64,000 nucleotides of DNA from Streptococcus suis (GCF_002964575.1 NZ_POQQ01000076.1:1-64000), one strand, 5' to 3'; positions 45,853 through 55,927 are shown, counted from the stretch's first letter. Notes: generated by a model not told the origin, from the letters alone. Numbers and translations are program-made.

Positions 45853-47420
45853 TGGCAAAAGTTAGAATTGTACAAGTTGGAAAGCAAAATTGGGCGGATG
45901 CTGTCGAATTGCCTGCGGATGTCGAATGGTTTTTCACTGACCAGTCCTCGATAGAATTTCTTCTAGAAGATTGGCAAGTTCAAGGCTTGATCTGGGATGA
46001 GGCCAGTGAATTGCCAAAACCGAAGAAACCCTTTCAATTGGCTGCTTTGGTTGTTAGCGAATCTGTTTCTGAAGCAACTCTTGAGGTCTTTAAACAGTGG
46101 CTAGATCCCTACTCTATCTTTCTTGATCAAGGTGTAGAAATTACAGACCAGCAAGGAGATGGACTTGTTCGTTCCATGTGTCCACAGATGTTGCCTCAAA
46201 TGGCCCAAGCGGGAGATAAAGCCTTGTTCTTGGTTAAGAATTTGTTTAATGGACAATATGGTGAGAAGTTGAAAGTGGCAGATATTGATATCCATCCTCA
46301 ATTTACAGGAAGAATGGAATATGACGGGAATGTCGGTGTCGAGTTTGAAGGGGACTTTGGTCAAGATTTTACCCAACTCTTCACTTTCCGTTATAATATC
46401 ATGGCGGCCGAGAAACTGATTGAGATTTGGCCTGAGTATGAAAAACAAGCGAATATCTCTCTTCGTTTAGAGATTTCGACTATTCGAAAAGGAAGTATCT
46501 CAGATGTCATGGATCGTCGATATCTTGAGGAGCAGGAATTTGCCGAGCCTGTTCAATTGCCGGACTTAGACGATGCAGGTTACTATACAATTTCATTCTA
46601 TGTTAAGGGAAAAGGCAAGGTAAAATTCGGTCCTTGTCACTGGCGTTTCTCACGGAGCGGACTTGGACGCTTCATTTTAGGTGGAAAAAGGATGGTAGAT
46701 AGTAGAAGGCAGGAAATTTTTTCCTATTTCTATCCAGGTGACTTGAAGCCACCACTGAATGTTTATTTCTCTGGTTATCGTTCTGCGGAAGGTTTTGAGG
46801 GCTTCTACATGATGAAAAATCTAGGTTGTCCTTTCCTGCTTTTGGCAGATCCAAGGCTTGAGGGAGGGTGCTTCTATTCTGGAACCAAAGAGTTAGAGGA
46901 GCAGATTGTAGAAAAAATTAGAACAACTTTGGATTACCTTGGTTTTTCTAAGCAAGATTTGATCTTATCAGGCTTGTCCATGGGGGCTTATGGAGGGCTT
47001 TATTATTCTGCTGTCTTGGAACCTCACGCTGTTATTGTAGGGAAACCTTTCACAGACTTAGGTGACGTAGTGACGAATTTAAAGTTGAGACGTCCAGATG
47101 AATTTGAGACGAGTATAGACATGCTCCGAAATGTTGTTGGTCATTCTTCTAAGGAATCGATTAAGGAATTTAACCTTCGTTTCTGGGAGAAGATTGCACT
47201 AGCTGATTTGAAAGATACACGCTATGCGATTGCTTATATGGAGCAAGATGACTATGATCCCTTAGCGACCATCCGCTTAATTGACTTTTTGGCGGAAGAT
47301 GAGGTCCATATTTTCACAAAGGGGTATGAGGGGCGCCACAATGACAATAGTTTTTCTATTAACAAGTGGTTCTTGACCCAGTACAACCGTATATTGTCCC
47401 ATGATTTTGGAAGGAGTTAG
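45852..47420 (+). CDS. asp2: Accessory Sec protein Asp2 (adhesin O-acetyltransferase)
   Basis: This 522-residue protein has an alpha/beta-hydrolase-type half with nucleophile elbow GLSMG; the serine is Ser376. In S. gordonii, Asp2 acetylates GlcNAc on the adhesin and is also needed for export. Conserved surroundings (GCFYSGTKELEEQIVEKI, LSGLSMGAYGGLYYSAVLEP) are intact, so catalysis is expected. Confidence 0.93.
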   Translation: MAKVRIVQVGKQNWADAVELPADVEWFFTDQSSIEFLLEDWQVQGLIWDEASELPKPKKPFQLAALVVSESVSEATLEVFKQWLDPYSIFLDQGVEITDQQGDGLVRSMCPQMLPQMAQAGDKALFLVKNLFNGQYGEKLKVADIDIHPQFTGRMEYDGNVGVEFEGDFGQDFTQLFTFRYNIMAAEKLIEIWPEYEKQANISLRLEISTIRKGSISDVMDRRYLEEQEFAEPVQLPDLDDAGYYTISFYVKGKGKVKFGPCHWRFSRSGLGRFILGGKRMVDSRRQEIFSYFYPGDLKPPLNVYFSGYRSAEGFEGFYMMKNLGCPFLLLADPRLEGGCFYSGTKELEEQIVEKIRTTLDYLGFSKQDLILSGLSMGAYGGLYYSAVLEPHAVIVGKPFTDLGDVVTNLKLRRPDEFETSIDMLRNVVGHSSKESIKEFNLRFWEKIALADLKDTRYAIAYMEQDDYDPLATIRLIDFLAEDEVHIFTKGYEGRHNDNSFSINKWFLTQYNRILSHDFGRS

Positions 47421-47422
47421 GT

Positions 47423-47980
47423 TTGGAAAATCAGTTGATAGATAGAATCTATTGGGGAGACATGACTAGTCATTCCAATTATCTTTACGGTTCAACAATC
47501 AAGTATTCAGGTTCTAGTGTCTTCTTTGAAAATTCCTATTTTGCTGCTGGAAAAGCGATCAAGACTTGGCGTTCTAAGACAAATTACCAATCCCAACGTG
47601 TGTCACCGAGTTTACCAATCCTAGTTCCGGGAGCACGTTATCGTGTGGAGAAGGATTTTAGTTCGGTTCCGGAGAATACTTGTTATTTACAAATACAATA
47701 CTTCAATCGGCAAGAGGAAGTGATTGGAACGGATATTTTGAGGAATGATGATCATTCCTTTACCTATCCGAAAGATGCCTACACCTATATGATAAAGTTA
47801 GTGGGGGCGGGTTGTCATCAGCTGACCTTCCATTCTCTTGCACTTTATGGGGTAGAAAACAGTACTACCATTCATTTATCGGTGAAAAGCAAGCACCTGT
47901 ATAAGACGAGCACTCTTCCCCCTGAACTTGATTTAGTAAGAAATATAATCCAAATTGTAGATGATGAAGGAGTTCAATGA
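47423..47980 (+). CDS. asp3: Accessory Sec protein Asp3
   Basis: This 185-residue protein has a carbohydrate-binding-module-like character (RIYWGDMTSHSNYLYGSTIKYS near the N-terminus; this is Asp3-specific). It binds the adhesin and Asp1-Asp2. The start is TTG at 47423, set by AAGGAG 6 bp upstream and right after the asp2 stop. It overlaps secA2 by 4 bp (ATGA). Confidence 0.9.
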   Translation: MENQLIDRIYWGDMTSHSNYLYGSTIKYSGSSVFFENSYFAAGKAIKTWRSKTNYQSQRVSPSLPILVPGARYRVEKDFSSVPENTCYLQIQYFNRQEEVIGTDILRNDDHSFTYPKDAYTYMIKLVGAGCHQLTFHSLALYGVENSTTIHLSVKSKHLYKTSTLPPELDLVRNIIQIVDDEGVQ

Positions 47981-50364
47981 AAACAATATCCACTTCAACA
48001 ATTCTGAATGCGGTGAGGTTGGCAGCTATTAAGCGACAGATGAAGAAAATCAATCAGTTGCGATCTCGCTATGCAGAGATGACGGATATAGAATTGCAAG
48101 AACAAACAACTATTTTTAAACAACGTCTGTCAGACGGAGAGACCTTGAACGACTTAATGGTGGAAGCCTTTGCTGTATGTAGGGAGGCTTGTTTCCGTAT
48201 TTTAGGGAAGTTTCCTTATGATGTTCAGGTAATGGGGGCCATTGCTCTTCATCAAGGCAGCATCGCTGAGATGAAGACTGGTGAGGGGAAGACTCTTACA
48301 GCGACTATGCCTTTGTACTTGAATGGATTGTCAGGAAAAGGAGCCATCCTTGTGACGACAAATGATTACTTAGCCAAGCGTGATGCAGAGGAGATGGGAG
48401 AGGTTTATCAATTCCTGGGGCTCTCTGTCGGTATTGGTGTTTTTGAGGAAGGCTACGATCCGAGCATCGAGGAAAAGCGTGCAGTTTATGCAGCGGACAT
48501 TACCTATACAACTGGTTCTGGTTTAGGATTTGATTATTTGGCAGAAAACTTGGCTGCTTCCGTTCATCACAAGTTTATGCGTGACTTCAATTTTGTTATT
48601 GTGGATGAGGCAGATGCAGTCTTGTTGGATATTGCTCAGACGCCATTGATCATTTCAGGCACACCTCGTGTCCAGTCTAATTTATTTGATGCCTGCAATC
48701 AGTTTGTCTTAGGATTGAAAGAAACCGAAGAATTTTACTTTGACTTTGATAAGCGAGAAGTGTATTTGACGGAACAGGGGATGACTGAAGCTGAGCGTTA
48801 TTTTGGTGTTGAGGACCTATATGATCGTCAGTCTTGGGAGTTAAATCGCCAGATTAACTTGGCACTACGAGCTCACTATATCTATCGCAAAGATTATGAT
48901 TACATCGTTCATGATGATGAAGTCAAGCTCTTGGATAACCGTTCGGGACGTATTTTAGAAGGGACTCGTCTGCAGTCGGGTATCCATCAAGCTATTGAAG
49001 CGAAAGAAGGTGTGACCAAGACCACTGAAAATCGTGCGATGGGGTCTGTCACCTACCAAAGCTTGTTTAATATGTTTCCGACCCTATCAGGTATGACTGG
49101 TACAGGTCGTGATGCGGAAGATGAACTCATCCGTACTTACAAGGTTCCGGTTATTTCAATCCCTACCAATCTGCCTATTCAGCGAATTGACCATCCAGAT
49201 AAGGTTTATGCTACCTTACCTGAAAAGATTGTGGCTACAATGGCCTTGGTCAAGGAATTACATGAACAAGGACGACCAATTTTGTTGATTTCAGGGTCGG
49301 TTGATGTAACGAAGATTTATTCACAATTGCTCTTGCAAGAAGGGATTGCCCACAACACTTTGACTGCTAATAATGTGGCGAAAGAAGCCTTGATTATCAA
49401 GGAAGCTGGTCGTTATGGTGCGGTGACTTGTGCAACTGTTTTGGCTGGTCGTGGTACGGATATTAAGTTAGGTGAGGGTGTAGCAGAATTAGGCGGTCTA
49501 GCTGTTATTGGTACAGAACGGATGGCCAATAGCCGAATGGATGGTCAGCTAAGAGGTCGTGCAGGTCGACAAGGTGAGCCAGGGATGTCTCAATTTTTTG
49601 TTTCCCTAGAAGATGAATTGTTGGTCAATTTTGGACCAGAGTGGGCTAAACGCTTTTTGCGCAAGCACAATAATCCTGAGAGAAGAGGCTATGGTAAGCC
49701 TTTGCGAAGCGGACGTTTCCGTAATATGATTAAAACAGCCCAGACTCGTTCAGAGGATGTGGCTATTCAATCGCGTCATTCGACAGTTCAGTTTGATGAG
49801 AGTATGCGTGTTCAGCGGAATATGATTTATGATTTGCGTAATCGCCTGATGCAGGAAGGTGGCGGTTATGAAGAGAAGATTCGTAAGATTTTTGAAAAGG
49901 TTGTGAAACGGTTTATCGCAGAGACGCCAGATTGTACAACCCATCAAGTTCGACGGTTTATTTTAGATAACATTACCTATTCTTTCAAATCCTTTCCTTC
50001 TAATTTCAATGTTCATGACCATAAGCAAGTGAGTCGTTTCTTACTCAATCTCGTTGACAAAGAACTACAGGTCAAGAAGGATATTTTTGATAATGAGGAA
50101 GAATTGTCGGAGTTTTACCGTATTTCTATTTTGAAGGCGATTGATGAATGTTGGGTTGAAGAGGTAGATAGTTTACAACAGTTGAAAGGGATTGTTCATT
50201 CTCGAGCCCTTGCTCAGCGCAATAACATGTATGAGTATTATAAGGAAGCCTTGAATGCCTATGGCAATATGACCAAGGAGGTTCAGGAGCAGATCGTAAG
50301 AAATATTCTTTTGAGTAGTATTGAAACCATGCCAAATGGCAAACGATCTGTTTATTATGTGTAA
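47977..50364 (+). CDS. secA2: Accessory Sec ATPase SecA2
   Basis: This 795-residue motor has Walker A (MKTGEGKT; Lys105) and DEAD box (Asp210-Glu-Ala-Asp213), a preprotein cross-linking domain and the second motor domain (LAGRGTDIKLGEGV, QLRGRAGRQGEPG). It lacks the C-terminal zinc-binding tail of SecA1. It drives adhesin export through SecY2. Confidence 0.96.
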   Translation: MKTISTSTILNAVRLAAIKRQMKKINQLRSRYAEMTDIELQEQTTIFKQRLSDGETLNDLMVEAFAVCREACFRILGKFPYDVQVMGAIALHQGSIAEMKTGEGKTLTATMPLYLNGLSGKGAILVTTNDYLAKRDAEEMGEVYQFLGLSVGIGVFEEGYDPSIEEKRAVYAADITYTTGSGLGFDYLAENLAASVHHKFMRDFNFVIVDEADAVLLDIAQTPLIISGTPRVQSNLFDACNQFVLGLKETEEFYFDFDKREVYLTEQGMTEAERYFGVEDLYDRQSWELNRQINLALRAHYIYRKDYDYIVHDDEVKLLDNRSGRILEGTRLQSGIHQAIEAKEGVTKTTENRAMGSVTYQSLFNMFPTLSGMTGTGRDAEDELIRTYKVPVISIPTNLPIQRIDHPDKVYATLPEKIVATMALVKELHEQGRPILLISGSVDVTKIYSQLLLQEGIAHNTLTANNVAKEALIIKEAGRYGAVTCATVLAGRGTDIKLGEGVAELGGLAVIGTERMANSRMDGQLRGRAGRQGEPGMSQFFVSLEDELLVNFGPEWAKRFLRKHNNPERRGYGKPLRSGRFRNMIKTAQTRSEDVAIQSRHSTVQFDESMRVQRNMIYDLRNRLMQEGGGYEEKIRKIFEKVVKRFIAETPDCTTHQVRRFILDNITYSFKSFPSNFNVHDHKQVSRFLLNLVDKELQVKKDIFDNEEELSEFYRISILKAIDECWVEEVDSLQQLKGIVHSRALAQRNNMYEYYKEALNAYGNMTKEVQEQIVRNILLSSIETMPNGKRSVYYV

Positions 50365-50375
50365 AAGGATGTAAT

Positions 50376-51881
50376 ATGACGATTTATAATATAAACAAGG
50401 GTATCGGCTGGGCAAGTAGTGGCGTTGAATACGCCCAAGCCTATCATGCCAGTATCTTCCGTAAGTTAGGGATAGACGCTAAGTTTATTTTTACGGATAT
50501 GTTTCAAAATGAAAACCTTGCCCATTTCACTGAGAATATCGGATTTGAAGATAGTGAAGTAATTTGGTTATATAGTTTTTTCACAGACTTGAAAACTGCA
50601 CCGACGACATACAGTCTGGAGGAGTTTCAAAAAACCTTAGTACCAGGTGCTCAATTGGAAACAAAATCGGATACGGCCATCCGCTATGCTTATCCAAACA
50701 ATGCTGGTCATGTGGTTGCTTTCTTTAAGAAAGACTCGCAGTCGGTAGTGCAACGCGTTGAGTATTTAAGCCAAGGAAAATTACTTCGTAAAGATTATTA
50801 TAGCTACACGCGGATGTTTTCTGAGTACTATGCACCAAATCAATCCAGTCCAAAACTCTATCGACGGGTATTTTATAACGAAGATGGCAGTTTTGCCTAC
50901 GAGGAAAATTGTTCAGATGATAAGAGTCTCTTTCGTTTTCCTGATGCACTCTTGTACTCGAAGGAAGAACTCATTGAACGGATGCTTAAAGAGCTAAACT
51001 TGACTGGTCAAGACCTTATCCTAGTGGACCGCGCTACTGGAATTGGTCAAGCAGTTCTGAGACATCGAGGTGCAGCAAAAGTAGCTGTCGTAGTCCATGC
51101 AGAGCATTACAGTGATAGCTTGATTACTGAGGATACTATCCTTTGGAACAATTTCTATGACTATCAATTTACGAATGGAAGAGTGGTTGATGCCTTTATT
51201 ACCTCAACAGATGCTCAAACCAGGGTTTTAGAAGAACAGTTTGAAAAATACCAAGGCTATGTTCCGAAAGTTGTAACGCTACCAGTCGGTAGTTTGGACA
51301 GTCTTCAATACCCTGCTGGTCAGAGAAAGCCTTTCTCTATGCTGACCTGTTCGCGTTTGGCGCCTGAAAAGCATATTGATTGGTTAGTAAAAGGAGTGCT
51401 TCTTGCTCGTGAAAGTCTGCCTGAATTGGAGTTTGATATTTACGGGGAAGGCGGTCAACGCTCGCTTCTTCAAAAAATGATTGATGAACATAGGGCTAAC
51501 GATTTTATTCGTTTAAAGGGCCATCAAGATTTGACAAATATCTACAAAGACTACCAAGTTTACCTTTCGGCTTCTACAAGTGAAGGATTTGGTCTGACTT
51601 TGATGGAGGCGATTGGCTCTGGATTGGCTATGATTGGTTTGGATGTCCCTTATGGAAACCAGACCTTTATTGAGGATGGTAAGAACGGCTACCGCTTCAC
51701 TCGTTCTCAACCAGATGATGGGGATTCTTACGCGAAGGTATTTGCTGAAAAGATTCTTGCCTTTTATCAGTCGGCTGATAAGGAAGAGTTTTATCAAGCC
51801 TCTTACAAACGAGCAGAGGACTTTTTGACGGTACGACTGGAAGAAAAGTGGTTGGATTTTATCAAGGAGGTTAGTCAGTGA
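50376..51881 (+). CDS. gtfA: SRR adhesin O-GlcNAc transferase subunit Gtf1/GtfA
   Basis: This 501-residue protein starts MTIYNINKGIGWASSGVEYA, as GtfA does. It has a GT-B fold with the donor-site segment TCSRLAPEKHIDWLVKGV and SASTSEGFGLTLMEAIGSGLAMIG (E-x7-E). With GtfB it transfers GlcNAc to Ser/Thr of the adhesin in the cytoplasm before export. Confidence 0.94.
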   Translation: MTIYNINKGIGWASSGVEYAQAYHASIFRKLGIDAKFIFTDMFQNENLAHFTENIGFEDSEVIWLYSFFTDLKTAPTTYSLEEFQKTLVPGAQLETKSDTAIRYAYPNNAGHVVAFFKKDSQSVVQRVEYLSQGKLLRKDYYSYTRMFSEYYAPNQSSPKLYRRVFYNEDGSFAYEENCSDDKSLFRFPDALLYSKEELIERMLKELNLTGQDLILVDRATGIGQAVLRHRGAAKVAVVVHAEHYSDSLITEDTILWNNFYDYQFTNGRVVDAFITSTDAQTRVLEEQFEKYQGYVPKVVTLPVGSLDSLQYPAGQRKPFSMLTCSRLAPEKHIDWLVKGVLLARESLPELEFDIYGEGGQRSLLQKMIDEHRANDFIRLKGHQDLTNIYKDYQVYLSASTSEGFGLTLMEAIGSGLAMIGLDVPYGNQTFIEDGKNGYRFTRSQPDDGDSYAKVFAEKILAFYQSADKEEFYQASYKRAEDFLTVRLEEKWLDFIKEVSQ

Positions 51882-53194
51882 TATATATCTTTGATAGATA
51901 TGATACGAATGCAAAAGATTTGCATCATTCATTAAAAGTGTCAGGTATAGACCATCCAGCGATTGTTGTTCAGGATGATGGTTTTTTACCTGAGGGGGTC
52001 ATGTCGGCCTACTCCTATTTTTGTGGCTATTACGACGGATCAGGTAGTCCCTTGTATTTTAACCAAGTTCCTGTTCAAAACTTTTGGGAAATTACTGGAA
52101 ACAGTAAGGAAGCGGAAATTTGGGATTACGATGTATTAAGAGGGAAAATCTATTATATCGAGCCCGGTTACAAACGGTTGGTGAAAGCAGTCGATTGGTA
52201 TGATCGGAATGGGAAGGTTCGTTTTACTGATCATTATAACCGTTACGGTATTCTATTCTCTCGAACTGCTTTCGATGAGCAGCAGATTGCTAATACCCGC
52301 TCTTACTATAACAGAGACGGTCAAGAAGTTATTGTAGAAAATCTTTTGACAAATTCCATTCTCTTAAATTGGCAGAATGGTACACATATTTTCACAGACA
52401 AACCATCTTTTTTCAGATATTTTATTGAACTGTCAGGTTTGTCAACGGAGAAGGTTATCTACAACTCACTCTCTTATCCGTTCTTTATTACCTATTCTCT
52501 GTCAGGTCCAGGAGAAGATATTTTGTTTTGGCAGGAAAAAATTTACGATGCCATTCCAGGTAATATGCTAGTGGCCTTGGGGAAACAGTCTAGAAAACAG
52601 CGCATTATAGTGCAAGATAAGGCTACCTATTCTCAAATGTTGCCTTTATTGCCAGAAGAACATCGGTCAGTCGTTTCTTATCTGGGAATGATTTACCCAG
52701 AAAGAAGACAAAATAAGGCCGGAAAAGATATTCTGATTGTGACTAATTCGGATCAGATTCAACATTTTGATGAATTATTAGCCTTCTTACCAGATTATCA
52801 TTTTCATGTTGCAGCTTTGACAGAAATGTCTTCGCGCTTGATGGATTACGGAAGTCGTCAGCAAGTAACCCTTTATCCTAATGTTCGCCCAATGGTTTTG
52901 GAAGACTTGCTCCAGAAATGTGATATTTATCTAGATGTTAACCATGGTAGTGAAGTGGAAGGAATTGTTCGGAAGGCCTTTGAGTACAATCATGCAATTT
53001 TTGCCTTTGAGAATACAGCGCACAATCGTCAACTGACATTACCGGAAAATATTGTCCTGTTCAGCCAATTCAAGCGTATGGTGGAAGCTATCAAAGAATT
53101 TAGCAAGTCTCCGGAAGCCTTTATTGAGCGTCAGCGTAATGGATTGGGGCAAGAGACTCCTGTCGCTTATAGAAAAGCATTGTTGGAGGAATAA
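51878..53194 (+). CDS. gtfB: SRR adhesin O-GlcNAc transferase partner Gtf2/GtfB
   Basis: This 438-residue protein has a degenerate glycosyltransferase fold and acts as the substrate-adding co-activator of GtfA. The start is GTG 51878, overlapping the gtfA stop by 4 bp, with AAGGAGG 6 bp upstream. Typical segments are MIYIFDRYDTNAKDLHHSLK and DIYLDVNHGSEVEGIVRKAF. The tight overlap fits equal production of the two subunits. Confidence 0.93.
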   Translation: MIYIFDRYDTNAKDLHHSLKVSGIDHPAIVVQDDGFLPEGVMSAYSYFCGYYDGSGSPLYFNQVPVQNFWEITGNSKEAEIWDYDVLRGKIYYIEPGYKRLVKAVDWYDRNGKVRFTDHYNRYGILFSRTAFDEQQIANTRSYYNRDGQEVIVENLLTNSILLNWQNGTHIFTDKPSFFRYFIELSGLSTEKVIYNSLSYPFFITYSLSGPGEDILFWQEKIYDAIPGNMLVALGKQSRKQRIIVQDKATYSQMLPLLPEEHRSVVSYLGMIYPERRQNKAGKDILIVTNSDQIQHFDELLAFLPDYHFHVAALTEMSSRLMDYGSRQQVTLYPNVRPMVLEDLLQKCDIYLDVNHGSEVEGIVRKAFEYNHAIFAFENTAHNRQLTLPENIVLFSQFKRMVEAIKEFSKSPEAFIERQRNGLGQETPVAYRKALLEE

Positions 53195-53199
53195 CAGAA

Positions 53200-53376
53200 A
53201 TGGCAAAAGAGAATCAATTACTCAAGAATGACATTGATGAGCGTATCCAAAGAGCGCGTTACGTGGAACCTACGAAGGAGAAGAAACGAAAACCTATTCT
53301 TTATATTCTCTTGATTTTGGTAATGACACTGGCAGTTCTATTTTCACTGTTGAGTCAACTGAGCGTACTTTTCTAG
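53200..53376 (+). CDS. asp4: Accessory Sec protein Asp4 (SecE-like small membrane protein)
   Basis: This 58-residue protein (MAKENQLLKNDIDERIQRAR start) has one C-terminal membrane helix (PILYILLILVMTLAVLFSLL) after a charged N-terminal half. This is the layout of Asp4, a SecE-like subunit of the accessory translocon. It starts 5 bp after gtfB with GGAGGA in reach. It is too short for routine gene callers and could easily be missed. No Asp5 (SecG-like) gene follows; the next gene is a DUF59 protein. Confidence 0.8.
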   Translation: MAKENQLLKNDIDERIQRARYVEPTKEKKRKPILYILLILVMTLAVLFSLLSQLSVLF

Positions 53377-53405
53377 GTAGGCTCTAATAGAAAGTGGTGT
53401 GATTG

Positions 53406-53747
53406 ATGCGAGAAGATATAAAATTAAACGACCGAGCGGCTGCTCTATCAGACCAGCTGGTTCAAGTGCTTGAAACCATTTATGATCCAGAGATTGAGCT
53501 GGATATTTATAATCTGGGTCTGGTCTATGAGATTGATGTGGATGAAGCTGGTTTTTGTAAGGTCATCATGACCTTTACAGATGCAGGCTGTTCTTGCGCG
53601 GATACCATGCCAGGAGAGTTGGTTGCAGCCTTGAAAACCATTGAGGGCATTGAGGATGCCCAGGTCGAAATCGTCTGGTCTCCTGCTTGGAAAATGACCC
53701 GGATCAGCCGTCTTGGACGCATTACGCTAGGTATCAGTCCAAAATAA
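53406..53747 (+). CDS. DUF59/MIP18-type iron-sulfur assembly protein
   Basis: This 113-residue protein has the DUF59 fold (LVQVLETIYDPEIELDIYNLGLVYEI, FTDAGCSCADTMPGEL with the conserved Cys). Members such as SufT and PaaD help deliver Fe-S clusters. ATG 53406 is preferred over the TTG at 53403. It comes 29 bp after asp4 but is unrelated in function and is probably only a neighbour; read-through from the asp operon is possible. Fe-S enzymes nearby include IlvD. Confidence 0.88.
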   Translation: MREDIKLNDRAAALSDQLVQVLETIYDPEIELDIYNLGLVYEIDVDEAGFCKVIMTFTDAGCSCADTMPGELVAALKTIEGIEDAQVEIVWSPAWKMTRISRLGRITLGISPK

Positions 53748-53751
53748 AAAG

Positions 53752-53782
53752 AAAATGAGTTGCATGGAGCAACTCATTTTTT
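53752..53782. terminator. Bidirectional terminator
   Basis: AAAATGAGTTGC and GCAACTCATTTT form a 12-bp perfect stem with T-rich flanks in both directions, between convergent genes. Confidence 0.9.
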
Positions 53783-54160
53783 ATATGTCTTATCGTACTG
53801 CCTATCCAATTCTTCCATGGTTTCATAGATAGGTTTCGGAATCATGACAACTTGAGGGGTTAGGTCTACCATACCATAGCTTGGGTCGATGCATTCTTCC
53901 CAGTATTCCAAGTGCTTTTTATCGATGTAGGATTCAGAATTTTCTACCTCAATACCTCCGTCAGCTTGAACGGAGTACCAATAGAGGTATTCGCGTCCGT
54001 CCAATACTTCACGGAAGATGGTTTCGACATACATTTTTTCTCCCTCTAAGATGAGAAGGGTGTCTGCCATGTGTTCGTTGAGGAAGCTCATCCATTCATC
54101 AACTTGAGTGGTTTTCCCTTCTTTAACACGAAAGCGGGAGAGTTTGACAGTTAGTTTCAT
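53774..54160 (-). CDS. DUF6176-like cytoplasmic protein
   Basis: This 128-residue soluble protein begins MKLTVKLSRFRVKEGKTTQV and contains SFLNEHMADTLLILEGEKMYVETIF. It resembles the uncharacterised DUF6176 family (a ferredoxin-like alpha/beta pattern). AAGGAGAC precedes the ATG. It lies downstream of ilvD on the same strand, but a hairpin at 54175-54201 separates them. Function is unknown. Confidence 0.65.
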   Translation of the reverse strand: MKLTVKLSRFRVKEGKTTQVDEWMSFLNEHMADTLLILEGEKMYVETIFREVLDGREYLYWYSVQADGGIEVENSESYIDKKHLEYWEECIDPSYGMVDLTPQVVMIPKPIYETMEELDRQYDKTYKK

Positions 54161-54174
54161 TTTTGTCTCCTTTT

Positions 54175-54201
54175 GGAAAACCCTGCCGCGAGGACAGGGT
54201 C
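54175..54201 (-). terminator. ilvD terminator
   Basis: On the minus strand ACCCTG/CAGGGT is followed by TTTTCC. It is a short stem, so read-through into the next gene is likely. Confidence 0.55.
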
Positions 54202-54211
54202 ATTGAGTTCC

Positions 54212-55927
54212 TTATTTTTTGCCAGTACGTTCTGGTCTCCAGAAGTCGGTAACGGCTCCTTTTGAGGCAGACGATACGATGTGGGCATATTTTCCGAGAA
54301 CACCACGAGAGTAGAGTGGTGGGATAACAGTTTCTGCTTTTCGGCGTTCGATTTCTTCTTCAGAAACTTCCATGGTCAATTCCTTGGTATCTTGGTCGAC
54401 GATAACCGTATCACCATCACGGAGATAGGCGATTGGACCGCCGTCTTGAGCTTCAGGTGCGATGTGTCCTACGACCAAGCCATAGGTACCACCGGAGAAG
54501 CGGCCGTCTGTTAGAAGGGCAACCGATTCGCCCTGTCCCTTACCGACTAAGATGGACGAAAGGGAGAGCATTTCAGGCATACCAGGTCCACCTTTTGGTC
54601 CAACGTAGCGGACAACGACAACATCGCCATCAACGATTTCGTCAGCCAAAACTGCTTCAACAGCAGCCTCTTCTGAATCGAAGACACGGGCTGGTCCAAC
54701 GTGGCGACGGACTTTTACACCTGAAACCTTGGCAACTGAGCCTTCAGGTGCGAGATTGCCATGGAGAACGATCAGTGGACCGTCAGCTCGTTTTGGATTT
54801 TCAAGTGGCATGATGACATCCTGACCTGGTGTCAAATCTGGTGCATCGGCCAAGTTTTCAGCGACCGTTTTACCTGTACAGGTCATACAGTCACCATGTA
54901 GGAATCCGTTTTGGTAGAGATATTTCATGACAGCTTGGACCCCGCCGACATTGTAGAGGTCTTGGAAGACATAGCGGCCAGACGGTTTCAGGTCAGCAAG
55001 GTGAGGAACTTTTTCCTGGAAGGTGTTGAAGTCGTCCAGGGTCAATTCTACATTGGCAGCATGAGCCATGGCCAGCAAATGCAGGGTTGCATTGGTGGAG
55101 CCACCAAGCGCCATGACAACGGTAATGGCATTTTCAAAGGCCTTACGGGTCATGATGTCAGACGGTTTCAGACCGAGTTCCAACATACGAACGACTGCAC
55201 GACCAGCTTCTTCGATGTCGGCCTTTTTCTCTGCTGACTCAGCTGGGTGTGATGAGGAGCCTGGCAAACTCATGCCGAGGGCTTCGATAGCAGAGGCCAT
55301 AGTGTTGGCAGTGTACATACCGCCACAACCACCAGGACCAGGGCAGGCATTACACTCCAAGCGTCGGACTTCTTCAGCAGTCATATCACCGTGATTCCAT
55401 TTACCAATCCCTTCAAAGACCGATACCAAGTCAATGTCTTTTCCATCCAAATTACCAGGGGCAATGGTGCCACCGTAGGCAAAGATAGCAGGAATGTCCA
55501 TATTGGCAATGGCAATCATCGAACCGGGCATGTTTTTATCGCAGCCACCGATAGCGACAAAGGCATCTACGTTATGCCCTCCCATAGCTGCCTCGATAGA
55601 ATCAGCAATGATATCACGAGAAGTCAGTGAGAAGCGCATGCCAGGAGTTCCCATGGCAATACCATCCGCAACTGTAATGGTGCCGTATTGGACTGGCCAA
55701 GCACCAGCAGATTTGACACCTTCCTTGGCTAATTTTCCAAAGTCGTGAAGGTGGATGTTACAAGGAGTATTTTCAGCCCAAGTGGAAATCACTCCGACAA
55801 TGGGTGCTTCAAAGTTTTCATCCTGCATACCAGTAGCACGGAGCATGGCACGGTTAGGTGATTTGACCATCGAATCGTAGACAGAACTACGGTGACGGAG
55901 GTTTTTTAGTGTATCTTTTTCGGTCAT
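54212..55927 (-). CDS. ilvD: Dihydroxy-acid dehydratase
   Basis: This 571-residue Fe-S enzyme makes the 2-keto acids of the valine and isoleucine pathways. Cluster cysteines are visible in [27 protein letters not shown] and DCMTCTGKT. It is transcribed away from the rest of the ilv genes, which lie 3 kb to the right on the plus strand. AGGGAGAAG precedes the ATG. Confidence 0.97.
   Translation of the reverse strand: MTEKDTLKNLRHRSSVYDSMVKSPNRAMLRATGMQDENFEAPIVGVISTWAENTPCNIHLHDFGKLAKEGVKSAGAWPVQYGTITVADGIAMGTPGMRFSLTSRDIIADSIEAAMGGHNVDAFVAIGGCDKNMPGSMIAIANMDIPAIFAYGGTIAPGNLDGKDIDLVSVFEGIGKWNHGDMTAEEVRRLECNACPGPGGCGGMYTANTMASAIEALGMSLPGSSSHPAESAEKKADIEEAGRAVVRMLELGLKPSDIMTRKAFENAITVVMALGGSTNATLHLLAMAHAANVELTLDDFNTFQEKVPHLADLKPSGRYVFQDLYNVGGVQAVMKYLYQNGFLHGDCMTCTGKTVAENLADAPDLTPGQDVIMPLENPKRADGPLIVLHGNLAPEGSVAKVSGVKVRRHVGPARVFDSEEAAVEAVLADEIVDGDVVVVRYVGPKGGPGMPEMLSLSSILVGKGQGESVALLTDGRFSGGTYGLVVGHIAPEAQDGGPIAYLRDGDTVIVDQDTKELTMEVSEEEIERRKAETVIPPLYSRGVLGKYAHIVSSASKGAVTDFWRPERTGKK

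Noticed and set aside
53403-53408. TTG 53403 as start of the DUF59 gene
   Set aside because: ATG immediately follows at 53406 and is the more usual start.
54281-55748. Several plus-strand ORFs opposite ilvD
   Set aside because: They are antisense shadows of a strongly conserved gene, with compositions unlike real proteins.
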